From positions 1,426,001 through 1,490,000 of the forward strand of contig VJWN01000004.1 in assembly GCA_007644065.1 (NCBI GenBank): a stretch of 64,000 bases of DNA, given 5' to 3'. Below are positions 24,190-36,799 of the stretch, one piece after another. Under the pieces are notes generated by a model that was given only the letters and a program-made list of their open reading frames with translations, was not told the origin of the DNA and searched no databases. Positions within the stretch are counted from its first letter, which is position 1, and the number at the start of each line of letters is the position of its first letter. Both the position numbers and the translations under genes were made by a program. The DNA comes from Margaritispora aquatica (lineage: Eukaryota; Ascomycota; Leotiomycetes; Helotiales; Discinellaceae).

Positions 24190-24650
24190 ATGCTGCTCTG
24201 TAAGTCCTCTCTGACAAATTCCACACGCAAGCTAACCCCTCCAAGTCTGCCCCAACTGCAGCAACATGCTCACCATCTCCACGACCAGCATCCCCACTGG
24301 CAGCGGCGACGGTTCCATGGAGTCCGCCAATCGCATGGAGTGCCGGACGTGTCCATATCAGTACATCTTGGAGAAGAACTTTTACTCGCGCAAGAACTTC
24401 GAGCGGAAGGAGAGGGAGGATGTCTTTGGTGGACCAGGAGCTTGGGACAATGCCGACAAGGCGAAGATGCAGTGTCCCAAGGAGGGATGTGATGGTGATG
24501 AAGCGGCATTCTTTCAAGTGCAGATTCGAAGTGCGGATGAGCCCATGACAGGTTTTTATAAGGTATGTGCTACCTAGCTTTGAGGAGTTGATGACATGGC
24601 TGATGTAGTGGTAGTGTATGACTTGTGGCAATCGGTGGAGAGAGAATTGA
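24190..24650 (+). CDS. RPC11: RNA polymerase III subunit RPC11 (C11)
   Basis: 120-aa subunit of RNA polymerase III needed for RNA cleavage, termination and reinitiation in the nucleus. Exons are 24190-24199 (only 10 bp), 24246-24562 and 24615-24650; introns are 46 and 52 bp. The N-terminal zinc ribbon uses Cys5/Cys8 (FCPNC) and Cys36/Cys39 (ECRTCPYQ). Then come RKEREDVFGG, a linker motif of C11, and the TFIIS-like C-terminal ribbon with Cys80/Cys85 (CPKEGC) and Cys110/Cys113 (CMTCGNRWREN). The catalytic hairpin QIRSADEP (about 96-103) keeps the acidic Asp-Glu pair required for transcript cleavage. Length and every metal ligand fit the family. It is convergent with MED31, 206 bp apart. Confidence 0.96.
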
Positions 24651-24856
24651 GGTTGGGGAGAGACAGATAGTTATTTGTTGCTTGCGTTTCAGCGAGGCGT
24701 TTATGGGGAGGCGGAAAAGGGCTTTCCATTTGCTTTTATATTCCCCATGGGCAACTCCATATTGCTGCCATTAGAAGCCGCCAATTGACGTCCTCGAGAT
24801 GTAAACCATAACTCCGTCCGCCTAGACGCCATTGATGTATCTTGGGTATCTCAAGC

Positions 24857-25372
24857 CTATTCCTTTCCAATGTCTCGTGTACTACCACCAGGTCCTTCCG
24901 AGCCCTTCTTGAATGCCTCTTGTGCCAGTAGATTCATAATCTCCGGATTCAAAATGTCTTGTCTAAACCTCTCCTGCTGCAACAACTCCAAATGCTTCAA
25001 TGTCGGGCCAGGATACATGAGGTACTTGAGATATGGTGGATGCGACCAGTACTGTAGATAGCTGAGGTATGCTACAAAAGCCGGATTGTCGAAATACTTG
25101 TGAGCTGCTAGGTGGTTCAAGTACAGAGGCGAGGCAAGAGATTGCACAAACTAGCATACTGTTAACAATTAGGTCTAGAGAATGCGTGGCAGGGTGTGAG
25201 ATATGGGTGTTTATTTGACGCTTGAGCTTGAAATTGAAGAGAGACAAACCTCGAGCTCAATTTCAAACCTTGTAAATCCACCGTATTTGCCCTCTTCCGA
25301 CGGCAGCGCTGGGGGCTCTGTTTGCTCGACACCTATCATGGCATTGTCAACCAAAACAGATGATGCTGCCAT
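24857..25372 (-). CDS. MED31: Mediator subunit 31 (Soh1)
   Basis: 138-aa subunit of the Mediator middle module, linking transcription factors to RNA polymerase II. Exons are 25372-25250 and 25150-24857, with a 99-bp intron. The joined sequence reads TRFEIELEFVQSLASPLYLN, then LAAHKYFDNPAFVAYLSYLQ and HPPYLKYLMYPGPTLKHLEL, the near-invariant Med31 core. The start is the first ATG of a short N-terminal extension (MAASSVLVDNAMIG). The C-terminus ends in a short charged tail. The family match is unambiguous. Confidence 0.96.
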
Positions 25373-28049
25373 GGTGATTCGGTGATTCGGTGTTTTGGTT
25401 TTTAGTAACTTGCTTTGGAGAAGCTGAAGACCAAGGCTGAAAGTTCCAAGGCTTGGTTGTGAAGGACGAGGCTAGGTATGGAAGGATGACAAGGCACAAG
25501 AAGGGAACTAAAAAGTGAAGATCATTGGCTTGGCACTATCATTCACTCTATTCCTGTTTGTTGGACGAGAATAGATTCATTCCATTTATCAGTGGAGATG
25601 GTCGTGCATAATGGCGGTAGCTTAGAGCGGTTGTTATGCGCAGGTACAAATCATGTGAATTATTGTTCCGTTTGGCTCGAGGTGAATGTCCCAAATTCGA
25701 GGTCATTCGAGGTCACCTCATTGCGTTTCATGCCTGGGCTTGTATGTATACCCATATGTTCCGTATGAATCGTCCGAAGTTTCTAGCTTTCCTTTTGCTG
25801 CGTTTGGAACAGTCGTTTTTTGTGAAGGGATGAATGAATACGAGCTGTTGAATCGGTTCTCCTATCTCTTCAAACGCGACTGGGCATTATGCAGCAAGAT
25901 TATGTACTTCACCGCTGTTACCTCGTACAAATCAATCCAATCTCAAGTTATTGAAGATCGTGGTAAGTCCCCACCTCGGTCTGATACCTGGTGAATCAAT
26001 ACGAAGTGGAAGGAGATTGCTAAAGACTATTCTCCCCCACGTGGTTTTAGGGAGTACAGAGTAGATCTCCCTCCCTAGAGCTTTAGACGTCTAGCTCGAT
26101 GTCTAGGATACTCCGACACTTAGTCGCCTAACTAGCCAAAGCTAGAACTGAAGTAGCATTGCTTTGCTTGTCAATAATCAATAATACCACTTTGATATTG
26201 GTCTCTCCCACCCCGAAGCTACACACAAACCCCGCCGGCAATGCCTCCAGACCCTCAGAGACCTATGAGAACCACGCCTTGTGATATCAAGCTATTGCAG
26301 ATTGCAGCATAGACCTTCAGCCCATCTTCAAAAGCCTGCCACCATACCATTTGGAGCAAAAGAACCGCCATAGCTCCAGGGGCTCATGGGTGCCCCTCCA
26401 CGGGCACCAATGACACGACTCTCTGAGGATGCATCAATGGGCAATTTGTGAAGAATAATGCAGGATAATGCAACATAATGCAACATAATGCCATGGGCGC
26501 AGAAGATTTCAAGCCATTTGCCATTTTCAATCATTTGCAACCAGGTTCCCCATAATATTCCCCCAAAAAGTGTGGAAGCGTGGATGTATAGTACAGTCCC
26601 TACCTGGGAGGAGTAAAGGTCCGCCTTCCAAAGAAAGTGAAAGAAAAAAAAGAAGCTACCTTACCTTTACCATAAAGTATCTAGTTTCCTTTGCCCGACT
26701 CGTGCGACTAAAGGGGGTCTTTTCCTGTTTTTAGACCTAGATGGCTAGATGGGACCTGAAAAGGGTATAGCTAAGGTAAAGAAAGGTAAGGTAGGTTTAT
26801 ATGCTATTTGCCTAATATGGATAGGTAGGCGATCTTTGGGGTTAGTCGGAAGGATGGGAAAGAGAGAACAGAGAACAGAGAAAGGAGAGGCGACAGACGT
26901 TGGTCGGAAGTGTCTTATAATATTTTAGACCCCTCGTCCTGGTCCTCGTCCTGGTCCTCATCCTCGTCCTCGTTCTCGTCCTGAGGTCGTCCTTGTCGCT
27001 CGCAACCAACCCCCCCCATCTCCAGTTCACATACTGCACACATATTTCTCAAGTCTCGGTCCCAGCATTCAAACAGTTAACTTGCTAGAATACTAAGAAT
27101 ACTACCTTAGCCCTAATTCTTCTTACAAACCAAGACGCAGGTATTCTGTATTCAAAGTACCACCCACCCATACACCCACACCTACACCCACACACGGCAT
27201 TACAATACGCAATCACGCATCTCCCGTCTGCTATTTGGATATACCACACAGCAACACAAATACAGTAGCCGTACCACCGAATCAACCCACTCGGAGCAGC
27301 AAAACACCTCAGGAGAATCCAAAGCATTTCCTCAAAGGATTTTCAGTACCATCCGAACTCCACCTCGGAGTGTCAGAAGGGCAGACCCATTTGACCCAGG
27401 GAAAACCAAGATCCCCGCTTGAACCAGACGTTTAGCAGATCTCGCTCCGCAAGCAGACGCAAGAATATCTTGAATTCAGAATACCAGACGAACCAGACGA
27501 ACCATACCTTACCTTGTCGATTTGGTCCCCAAAAGAGCAACTCAGGTTCCAATCACAATCTTGGGACATACAAATTATCCTACACTCCGCCCTTTTAATA
27601 TCATCGTGTGAATCTGCGGCTACAACTTTTGGACAGACAAAGTAGTTTAGGAGTCGGGAGGCTTTGTCCACGGGTTCAATTTCAGCTGTTGGTGGCACTA
27701 CGCGCACTACGGAGCACTGCTCCCTACCTTACCTTACCTACCTATCACTTTACCTTTTAAACTTGAGCCTCGGCGCTACAACAAACTTCAATTCGTCTCA
27801 TCCTCATTCTGTTCCTGTTCTGAACAAAGAAAACAAACACAGGCCATCCGCACAAGCATCCCCAATCAATCCCAAAAAGCATCTGCAGACGACGCTACCT
27901 CCTCCCGACTCTTCGTATGCCCTGATTATCAACTTGAACAGCAATTCGCGCCACTCATAGTCCCCCCTTACTCTATCAACGGCGTGCCCTGAGCACCTTT
28001 TCTGCGATTACGACGACAAATAAACCTGGAAAGCGATCCCATTGCCACC
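25373..28049. other. 2.7-kb intergenic region
   Basis: Divergent gap between MED31 and PAL1, holding both promoters. From 26.6 kb onward it is rich in TACCTTACCT / AGGTAAGGTAGG blocks (about 26660, 26780, 27506, 27724). A TCCTCG-type repeat lies at 26931-26983, and ACCCACAC-rich DNA at 27.16-27.20 kb. Short frames at 25.6-26.0 kb have no recognisable product. No gene supported. Confidence 0.5.
26931..26983. repeat. imperfect (TCCTCG/TCCTGG)n tract
   Basis: About eight 6-bp units alternating TCCTCG, TCCTGG and TCCTCA. Confidence 0.8.
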
Positions 28050-29991
28050 ATGTCTATACCAGCAGGTTAGTGGTTTCCACGCAAGATGTTCCTTGGGCGC
28101 GCTTCGACAACACCACCCAATCCCCACTTATCAATGGGTTGGGCGTATCATGTTGGGAGTCGTTCTGTTTCAAGCTCAACCCCCTATCAATGATACAGTG
28201 CATGCATGAATCCGCCAGCTAACAATTCTCTCTAAAGACTCTCGCCCATCCCCGGGCCTCTCCCTCAACCTGTCATCCAACAATCCTTTTCGCAATCGAG
28301 CTGCCTCCCCAGCAACAGTATCAGACGGTCAACTTTCTCCTTTCGATCCTCCTCCAAGACCTCAATCACGAAATCCATTCCTCGACGCATCTTCTACGAT
28401 AGATATATTTGCCCAGCCAGCACGTTCACCAGATAAGATGTCTTTTGCGACAAACAGTGCGCCATCGAGGAGTGCACTGACAGGAAATGCGGCGGAACTT
28501 TTTGTACGTCATTCCATTCTAAGCAAGGAAGCATGTGCTATTCTATTTCGAGACAAACTCTCTTATCTTGCGACCTCTCTCTTTCCCAAGTTACAGTACA
28601 TAGATCAGTTGAAAACGCGGCACTAACCATGAATTTGCAGGATAACTTGACACTCAATGACAAACCACCCACCACCACCAACAACATGAGACCACCTCAC
28701 CGAACGAGTACTGGCGATAGACAACCACCAGCCAATACATCTTCTACAAGAGGCGAGAATGTACCTCCTGGAACCCGCCACCGTCCATCACGATCACAGG
28801 AGGAGGCAATGCGAGCAAGAAGAATAGCTGGAGGAAGTCAGAGCAGGCCAAGGCCGACTGGAGAATTGGATATTTTTGCCGATCCCTCCAACTCTCCAAG
28901 GAAGCCTGATGGACGACGAATGCGAAGAAACTCTGAATCCTCGGTGATAGAGCGCAACGGTAAACCATTAGATCCAGAGGAAGAGAAGAAAAAGCAGGAA
29001 AGGCGACGACGCGAGCGGAGGGAGAGACGAGAACGTGAAGGCAAAGATCCTAAAAAGCCAGACAGAAAGTTGGACATTATTGATCAATTGGATGCTACTA
29101 GCATTTATGGAACCGGCCGTGAGTTTAAGGAATTCAAATTATCAACTTATGCTAACACAAGTAGTGTTCCATCACGATGGCCCTTTCGATGCCTGCAATC
29201 CTCATCGCAACAGACAAGGAAGCCGACGTGCTCCAATGCAAGCCTTTCCAAAAGATTCTCTGAATAACGTATTAGGTGGTGGTGGTCCATTGAACAAGCG
29301 TCCTGATCATGCGACATTCCTTGGTCACAACGATGAGGAGGCTTTTAAGGACTATTCTAAGGGTGGAGCTGGCAACTATGGATATGAGCCATATGAGAAT
29401 GGTGCTGTTCGTGTGGGACCTCGTCAAGATGGCGCTGTTTTCAGTGCTACGACCCGTGTTGAGCCTATTCACGGAGAGGAAACTGTTGGGCTTGGAACGT
29501 CAACTTTCTTGGAGGGCGCTCCAGCCTCTCGAGCAGCAGTTCAGAAGCACGAAGTTGAGCAGGCACAGACGTCACCAACTGAAGGAGGATTGGGACGCAA
29601 GAAGTCCCTGGCTCAGAAGATTCGGGGCATCAATAATCGACGTGACTATGGCCCCTCGGGACGCATTACCAGCCCAGAAGGTGTTTACACTCCAGATGTT
29701 CGAACACCAGGAGGAAATAAAGCACCGGAAGGCAATCCTTTCTTTAACGAGTTTAGCGCTGGTGACGACGCCAAGAAAGAGTCTTTGACTATCGTGGAGC
29801 CTGCTAGGCCCATTCATTCAAGGGCACCAAGCAATCCTCAACTCCGCTTGGAGAGGCGTGTTACCGGCGATAGTGCCGACATGCCTCCTTCCGTTGGTGC
29901 CAAAATGGGAGGAGGATTTCTATCTAGAGTTAAAAGTTTGAAGGGAGGTCCAAGAAAGCCTAGGGCGGACAGAATCCCGGATGCACAATAG
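28050..29991 (+). CDS. PAL1: Pal1 cell-morphology protein
   Basis: 528-aa homologue of fission yeast Pal1, a cortical protein that keeps cell shape and associates with sites of growth and endocytosis. Exons are 28050-28065 (16 bp), 28238-28503, 28641-29118 and 29165-29991; introns are 172, 137 and 46 bp. The last splice creates DIIDQLDATSIYGTGLFHHD, followed by GPFDACNPHRNR and RRAPMQAFP, the diagnostic Pal1 block (about 246-285). The N-terminal half is Pro/Ser/Arg-rich with PFDPPPRPQSRNPF, then a highly charged EEEKKKQERRRRERRERR helix. NPF sequences (NNPF, RNPF, GNPF) could bind EH-domain endocytic proteins. The C-terminus is basic (SRVKSLKGGPRKPR). The very short first exon makes automatic start prediction error-prone. 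Confidence 0.92.
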
Positions 29992-32900
29992 AATGTAATC
30001 AACTTCAGAAATCAATATATCAAGCGGACGCTCGTATTCAAACGACATTCCACGTCGATTTTCTTCAGTCCACCCAATGTGGTCTTCTCGTTACTTTTCC
30101 GTATCCATGGATTGGATACAATTTGTGTCGCTAAATGACAGGCTCTCTAATCGAAAGTCTTATTGCATACTCTTCTCCTTTTCTGTTTTCTTTTAAATCG
30201 TAGAAGCTAGCTTCTGAATTGGCATTCTCCCTCCGCCCTGGGCACATTCATCAATTTCAGGTAGCTTACTGTCGATGTCCGGCAGGCTCGGCAGGCTTTT
30301 GCTGCAGCTTGGAAATGAAATGAAGGGATTGAGGAGTCTTTTTTTTCTGTGATGAGGAAGATGAGGAGGTATTTTCAGGCTTTGATTTCCAGGCCGATTG
30401 TAGTTAGCTTGCACTTTTATTGTGGATGGATGGATGGAAGGATGGATTGGAGAGAGGGCGTGTGTGTGTGTGAGTGCGTGTGCGATGGGATGCGATGGGA
30501 TGCGATGTGTAGTGTCGGCAAGGCATAGGGATATATGGTGGCAAATTGAATGATTGATGATGATATACCTGATGCTTTTATTTGTCTTGTCTTTGCTTTC
30601 TTTTTGCTTTTTGAAATGTATGCTGTGTGGTGAGGTAAGTGCTTGCCTTTACTTTGTCATGTCTACCTTATCTTGCGTTGGTCGATTGATTATCTCGTAT
30701 ATTTGAAGTGTTGGTTTCTGGTTATGTGCGAGAGTTGTTACTGAAGCTGAGATGCGAATTGCAGCATAGCTGGGTATGACGGGTATGGTGATGGATTAGA
30801 GAGCCAACTGGTTAGCGAGCACTACCTTATTGTTGTTGTTACAATGTACCTGTCTAGGAATTGGGGCTGATGGGTTACTCGAGTTACCTGGGTAGGTAGT
30901 GCGGCGCACCTTAAGTTAGGTAAATAGGTACGAATAACATGGGGCGTGGTAGAGTGAAATGGGCTGGAACGGGCCGAGAAGACTTCCTTTATCTTTTATT
31001 TTGGAATGGTGTTGCGTTGTGAGCGTCTTTATGGGAGTTGCGTCGTGGTCATGGATGCGGGTGGGGTGTCATCTGGTTGGTGCTTTGAAGTTAGGGGAGC
31101 CTCTCGATGGACGACGGTTGGGTGATACTTGCGGGAAGGGGAGGGGAAGAGGAGGAGGATGGGGCGTGGAAGAAACATGAAAGTTTGCAAGGAGAGTGTG
31201 AGAGTGTGGAAGGAGAGTGAGTTGGAGCGTAGGAGTGGGGGAGGGGGACATGCCAGTGTTAGCGGAAGTCGAGATAAAAAAAAATCGTGAGACTTGGCGA
31301 TGTTGTGACGGCACTTTGGAAGTTGGAGTCGGGACTGAAAAGGTGCGTTGATGTCCTGGGGAGATCCCTACCTTAGGGAAGGTAGGTGGGCTTTTTGGAG
31401 GTGATTGTATTGTGCGAGATGAGATGCTGGTTTGAGTGAGTGAGAGTGAAAGATGTACTGTCTTGAAGCGATGTAGAGGGTGTGTAGGGAATGAGTGGGT
31501 GATCTGGCTATTCTGATAGAGGGTTGGTGGGGCGAGTAGGTTGCGAGGATACGTGGGGTGTGTATTAGGTGGACTTTTGTATGGTCGTTTGGTTGTTTGA
31601 TGAGTGGGAGGTGATAATACATATGTCTGGTTCTTTGATGCCTGTTCTATTGTATTTAAAGTCGTTTTGATTAGGATATTCCTGAATTTGAAAAGTTATA
31701 CCTTGACTTCAAAAATATTATATCAGCCGAAGCTAGCTACACGACCATTTCTACTTATGACTTGACTAGTCGAACCGAGCACTAACCTTACGAAATATAT
31801 AGCCAAAGCTGAATCCTTGCTTGCAACTTTTTAATAACAACGCTGGTGGCACTGCCCCGCTTACAAACGGGTATAGACACCACCAAACACTTGCTAAGGC
31901 GGACTTACTTACTTCGAATAGCAAGAGACCGGATAGTTAGGTGCTCTTAATGATGGTGACTTGTTGAATAGAGTGTACGGTATTGGTGATTGGAAGATTG
32001 TGACTGAGATCTGGGATTTTGGGGGTCAAGAGTAAGTCTTTGATGCGAGGACTTCAACCAGAATAGAGCATTGGCAACTGTAGTATCTTTGGCTAGCCTC
32101 GATTTGATTCGATTGAACATGGTGATGGAATAGTGAGAGTTTTTATAGGAGCTGAGCAATAGGAAACTGTTTTGCTCGGAGCCGACACGAAGAAAGATGT
32201 TACTAGAAATCAGTTTGACGATATTACTCGGCTACATCCCAAGGTTCGCCGTCATTACTAGCATGGCAGTTATGATTTGCTCAACTTCTCCGGTCGGTCA
32301 TCTCATGTACTTTTGGCATCTGTGACATCTGACGGAGTGTTGGTCTCTTCTTCTCGCTTATGACGAAAATGAAAATTGTTTAGCGAAGCCACCGCATGCA
32401 TTTGACAGTTCTCGATAATTTTGCTTTCCCACTGTCTTTGTGTTAAGCAATTTGCGTACATCCTGATTAATAAAAGTATACCTTATGCTTCTCTTCTGGC
32501 TTAATCTCCATACCTTTCTGTCAACTAAAATCGAGTTTGCAGAATAAGGCTCTGAGCCTCACGGTCGACTTCAGCTATCACACATCAACGAATGAAAACA
32601 GCCCAAGAAGTGAGGCGAGCAAGACAAAACCACTCGCCCTTTTTCTGTCCATCCTAGTTCGATACATGCTTAGAGCAGCGGTGGCCATCCGCCTCTCTCG
32701 CATATGACTCTGGCTCTACCCACACGTCCCTCCCACCATCGCCGACTCCCTTCTGCACAAGACAAACCTCAATACCTATTGCCGTTTTATCGACACAACA
32801 CAGCGGTGAGTACTAGTCCTTGTGTTGGGAGAGACACAATACTGATGCCTTGCAGCCACGAAACATGAACGGCCTTGACCAGTGGTTCCACGATCCGGTG

Positions 32901-33033
32901 GCTTGGGCTGATTGGATGCAGTCCATGCAGTCTGATCGGTGAGTTGAAAAAAAAAACCTACTGACTGCAAAAAAGGGCACATTGTGAGCAGCAGCCGGGA
33001 AACAAGGGGGCTGAGCCTCAAACTGAGCCTCGG
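29992..33033. other. 3-kb intergenic region
   Basis: Between PAL1 and the zinc-finger gene. It carries TGGATGGA and GTGTG/GATGG simple sequence (30.42-30.51 kb), ACCTGGGTAGGTAG and TACCTTAGGGAAGGTAGG blocks (30.89 and 31.37 kb), and G-rich plus-strand DNA (31.0-31.6 kb). Minus-strand frames over the G-rich part are Pro/Ser/His-rich by composition only. A probable leader exon of the zinc-finger gene with a 50-bp intron (32806-32855, GTGAGT...GCAG) lies near the right end, followed by ATG 32865 whose frame does not join the main exon. Confidence 0.5.
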
Positions 33034-34122
33034 ATGCTTTCACCTTCCACTCGACAAGAATCTTCAACTTTGCAAGACATCCAGGTCCTTGACGAAGTCG
33101 GAAGATCATCACGAGTTGATCAAGTATCAACCTCAGGGGATGTGCCTGGTTCGGCTGCACTATTCCTACAGGCTCAAAGACATCTGAGATCAACTAAACC
33201 GCTAGCAACCTACCTTGGCACTATTTGCGCAACCTGCGATGCCCCTTTGGATTTGTCTGAGCAAAAAAATCAGATAATACGTCCTCATATTCAATGCTCT
33301 TTGAATCAAGAACCTGGTCATCTGGCAATCAAATGTCATGAGATTAGTTGCTGGGAAATTTTCAAGACCTTAGACGAACTTCGAGAGCATTGGCACTCAA
33401 ACGAAGTTTGCACTTTTCCTGGTTGTGCTCAGCGGGTTTCGGATGCCTCGTCTCATTACTCTTTCACCCATCCATGGACCTTTCATTGCAAGCAGTGCAA
33501 TGAAGTTTTCGATTTTCAATCTGATCTTGATGACCATGGAGCTAAATTGATGCATTCGGCATATATATGTGGTTTTCCAGACTGTGGTTCTCCATCAGCC
33601 AGGATGGGCGAGCTTATTAGGCATCAGAAAATCCATCAAGCCAATGCCATCAGATTCTCATGCCCTCACTGCCGCAAGTAAGTGCATCTTTCATTATACC
33701 AACTGGTCTTGCCACAGTAGGACCAAGCGAGCTAAAAACACCACTTCAGGTATCGTGGCAAGAATGGATTTAAGCGCAAAGACCATCTTCGTCAGCACAT
33801 CATCGGTTTTCATCACATCATGACTGATAGTACTGAAGCTACCGATGCTCTGCATGCCTGTCCTCGTGACGGTTGCGAGAAAGTCGGAACAGATGCCTTC
33901 ACGACCAAGAAACTGCTCGCTGTCCACTTGAAGAGAGACCATCCCTCTCCCTTCCAGTGTCCTGAGAGAGGCTGCGATCGTGTTGGCACTAAAGGATGGA
34001 TGCGTGAGTCTGATATGGTGAAGCACATCGCCAAAGTACACCCCATGCCGAGCCTTTTGGAGGCACCAAATGCTGCCAACCAATTTGATTTTGATCTTGG
34101 TTTCGGTGGGGGGAATTTCTAA
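33034..34122 (+). CDS. C2H2 zinc-finger protein, probable transcription factor
   Basis: Predicted nuclear zinc-finger protein, at least 338 aa. Exons 33034-33677 and 33750-34122 join over a 72-bp intron to give SCPHCRKKYRGKNGFKRKDH. Five finger-like units are visible: FHCKQCNEVFDFQSDLDDH, YICGFPDCGS..RHQKIH, FSCPHCRKKY...LRQHIIGFHH, ACPRDGCEK...HLKRDH and FQCPERGCDR...HIAKVH; an earlier CATC...CHEISC region may bind metal too. The set resembles fungal multi-finger proteins of unknown role. The 5' end is unresolved. An upstream ATG at 32865 (MNGLDQWFHDPVAWADWMQS) followed by a GTGAGT donor at 32939 looks real, but its phase does not match any acceptor before the main frame. I therefore give the first in-frame ATG. 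Confidence 0.75.
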
Positions 34123-35137
34123 GCTTGGATGAGCGTTGTGTGTTTGCGTTGATCTATCTGCATTCCCTTTGCTTTTCGGCTAATTTTCCTATGACTGCGA
34201 ACACATTTCTCCACATACTCAACGGTGCCGATACTGATGGTTACACGGTCTGGTTTGGAGATTTTTGTCACAATGTCAGGTTTTGTTGTTTTGGTTGCGT
34301 CAGTTTTGTCACGAGGGTTGGGATTTCAGTGGGTTGTTATCATTGAGGTTATTCTATTGCTTATAGTTGTTCAACACAACTTGGACTGTCTCAACACAGA
34401 TCCATCGAATAAAAGTGTTTATGTTCTTTCAAATATTTTACTGCAATGATGCACCCTTTGCTGTGCTTTCATCCAGAACGAAAGGTGAATATGGTTCAAA
34501 ACAACACTAACCTCCATAAGTGCAAACTTCACTTCAAAATATGACTGAGCTCCAATGCCCAGAACACAACTCGACGGTGTCCATTGCTCTCATGTATACG
34601 TATGACAACTGCACATCTAAAAAGTTACATATCATAGCATTGGTGAGCAGAGACTTTGTCTTGTGCATCGCACCCAGCGCCCCACTCAACGCCGAAGTCT
34701 GGTAGCGAATTCGACAAGGGAAATGGCGGTGAGTATATTTCCCGAGTGCGCAATTATAGTAACGGATAATAGAGATGATGTGTGGAATGTGTTGAGAGAT
34801 ATAATAACGCCTGCATCGACGTTCGTTGGAGCTTTGTCGGTTTATGGCTAATCTCGCTTAATGATGTTGATGAAAAGGGGGGTGGGGTGCGGGTTTGGTT
34901 TAACGTTATGGCTGTAGGATATGTGAATAAAAATCTCTACAGTATAATCTACAGTACGCACCTAATCTATTTGACTTTGAACTCGACTGGCGTCGAATTA
35001 GTGGCGCTCAAAAACCCGAGAACTATGAAAATGACAATAATCTAACTACATCTCATAGCCCAGTAATCCCAAATAAAGCCGCATATCACTTCAGACAAAA
35101 GCTCCTTATTAATCAAAAACAATACTGCATTACTGAT
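34123..35137. other. intergenic, no gene seen
   Basis: Convergent gap of 1 kb between the zinc-finger gene and the coiled-coil protein gene; AT-rich, with no recognisable element beyond presumed 3' ends. Confidence 0.5.
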
Positions 35138-36799
35138 CTAATCATAAACATCCACAACCGCCTTCAAAATCACAATCCTCTGCTCATAATTCTTCCCGGC
35201 CGAACTGCCATACTTCCACAACCCGGGCCTGACCACCATATTCACTGTCATGGAATGCTCGCCCCCATCGACGCCGCGATCCTCACTACTCGTGACCTCC
35301 ATCAGCGCCTCATTGAACGTGGGCTTCGCGTTCCCGACCCGCTCCAGCGTCGCGTCAAACACGTACCGCGGCCGCTGCTGCTGCATCGTGATGTCGAGCT
35401 CCAGCGCGCTCTTGATGATCGCCTCCAGCGTCTTGACGTCCAGCTCGCTGAGGGCAATGCCCTTGATTTCGTCCATGAGGTGCGGGACGAGAGTCTTGAG
35501 GCAGTATGTCACTGCGAACTCGCGGATGGCGGGCCGTTGGGTCAGGTAGACGCGGGCGCAGGCGACGCGCCAGTCTTGCAGGAGGTCCGAGGAGGTGTCT
35601 TCTGGGTTGATGAGGTTGCTTTCTTGGGTGTGTTAGCGCGGTTGTTTTGGGTGCTAGGAGGGAGAAGTGGGAGAGATTTCCTTACCGAGATGTGTTTTCC
35701 AGTGTTTGTAGGGATTAAATACTTTGTCGTTTACTTTTTCGCCTTTCCTTAATTCCACAGTCCACACACTTTGTCCGAAGATCGCTCGCATAAAGAACCT
35801 CCAGATATATGCCTCCATTAAATCAGGCATGGATATAGCGTACAAAATGTAATCTTTATATCTGCTACTAGCTGCTCTCAAGAAGCCAAATCTCTCGGCT
35901 TTTATAGCGGGTAATTCTTGCTCGGTGGTAGTCAACCACTCCTGATTACGAGCCCAATTCGAGACATCGGATCGCAATTTCTGCACCTCGTCGGCAAAAT
36001 ACTTGTCATCAAAAGAGTTAGGCTCGATCCTCGTAGCGAGGGCTAGCTCTCGTATTGTCTTCCGCCCTCGTCTCTCCGCATCTGCTGTCCTGTTTGCTGC
36101 TTCCAGTGTTTTTGCCCGCTCAGCAATGCTTATCTTTTTCTCGTCCGAGAGTCTCTTCTTCAAAGTCAACACCACATCGTTTGCTTGCATCAAGCGTTGT
36201 TGCATTGCATCCCATTGCTCCTTAGTGATTTGAATCGTGCTTCCTGAACCTTTGACAACCAAGGGAAATGATCTTTCTGGCGACTTGTTTGACGAACTGG
36301 CGAGTCCGTCTCCAAGCAACCTTGGAGATCCCTTTTGCAGGCTGGAAGTGGATTGCAGTAAGTCTTCTCTGGACAATCCAGCCCCATGGTTTATACTGGA
36401 GCTGGCTGATGAGATGCTAGATGCTCGGCTAGCATTTGCGGGCAAGCTGGGAGAGTTACTCCTACTGTTCATTGGTAAAGCTGGGAGAGCTCCCTTGTTT
36501 GACGAGTCGGATACCCCCATGGTAGGTGCTATATCAACTCCAGCAGCACCAGCTGTCTCTGTGTCCAGTGATGGAGTTTCTTTTGGCTCCTTAGATTGTG
36601 TATCAGGTGACCTCTTGACTAGACGAGCGGTTCCCCTTGAGATAGCCGAGAGTTTGCCACTCAGAGTTCTAGATAGTCTGGATCTGTTTACAGACGGAGG
36701 CTTGCTGGTGTCATCTGGAGAGCGAGCCGAACGTGCTTTCTCATGCTCCGAAACTACATTCTCGTCAGGAGCTTCGCTGCTACAACTATAGATCAGCAC
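35138..36799 (-). CDS. uncharacterised fungal protein with central coiled coil
   Basis: Hypothetical protein of more than 540 aa. Exon 2 (35622-35138) joins exon 1 (ending at 35686) over a 63-bp intron, giving YKHWKTHLESNLINPEDTSS. The N-terminal ~180 residues are Ser/Pro-rich and disordered. A heptad-like helix follows (EQWDAMQQRLMQANDVVLTL, then Lys/Glu-rich). Next is FDDKYFADEVQKLRSDVSNW, a pattern I have seen in uncharacterised Pezizomycotina proteins, then a globular, mostly helical C-terminal half without catalytic motifs I can name. The 5' end is a problem. The open frame extends to 36799 without an ATG, while an attractive ATG at 36834 (MDSADEGIKS) is in another frame with only about 24 nt between. 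The end given is the frame limit, not a proven start. It lies in tandem with the GTPase gene. Confidence 0.65.
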
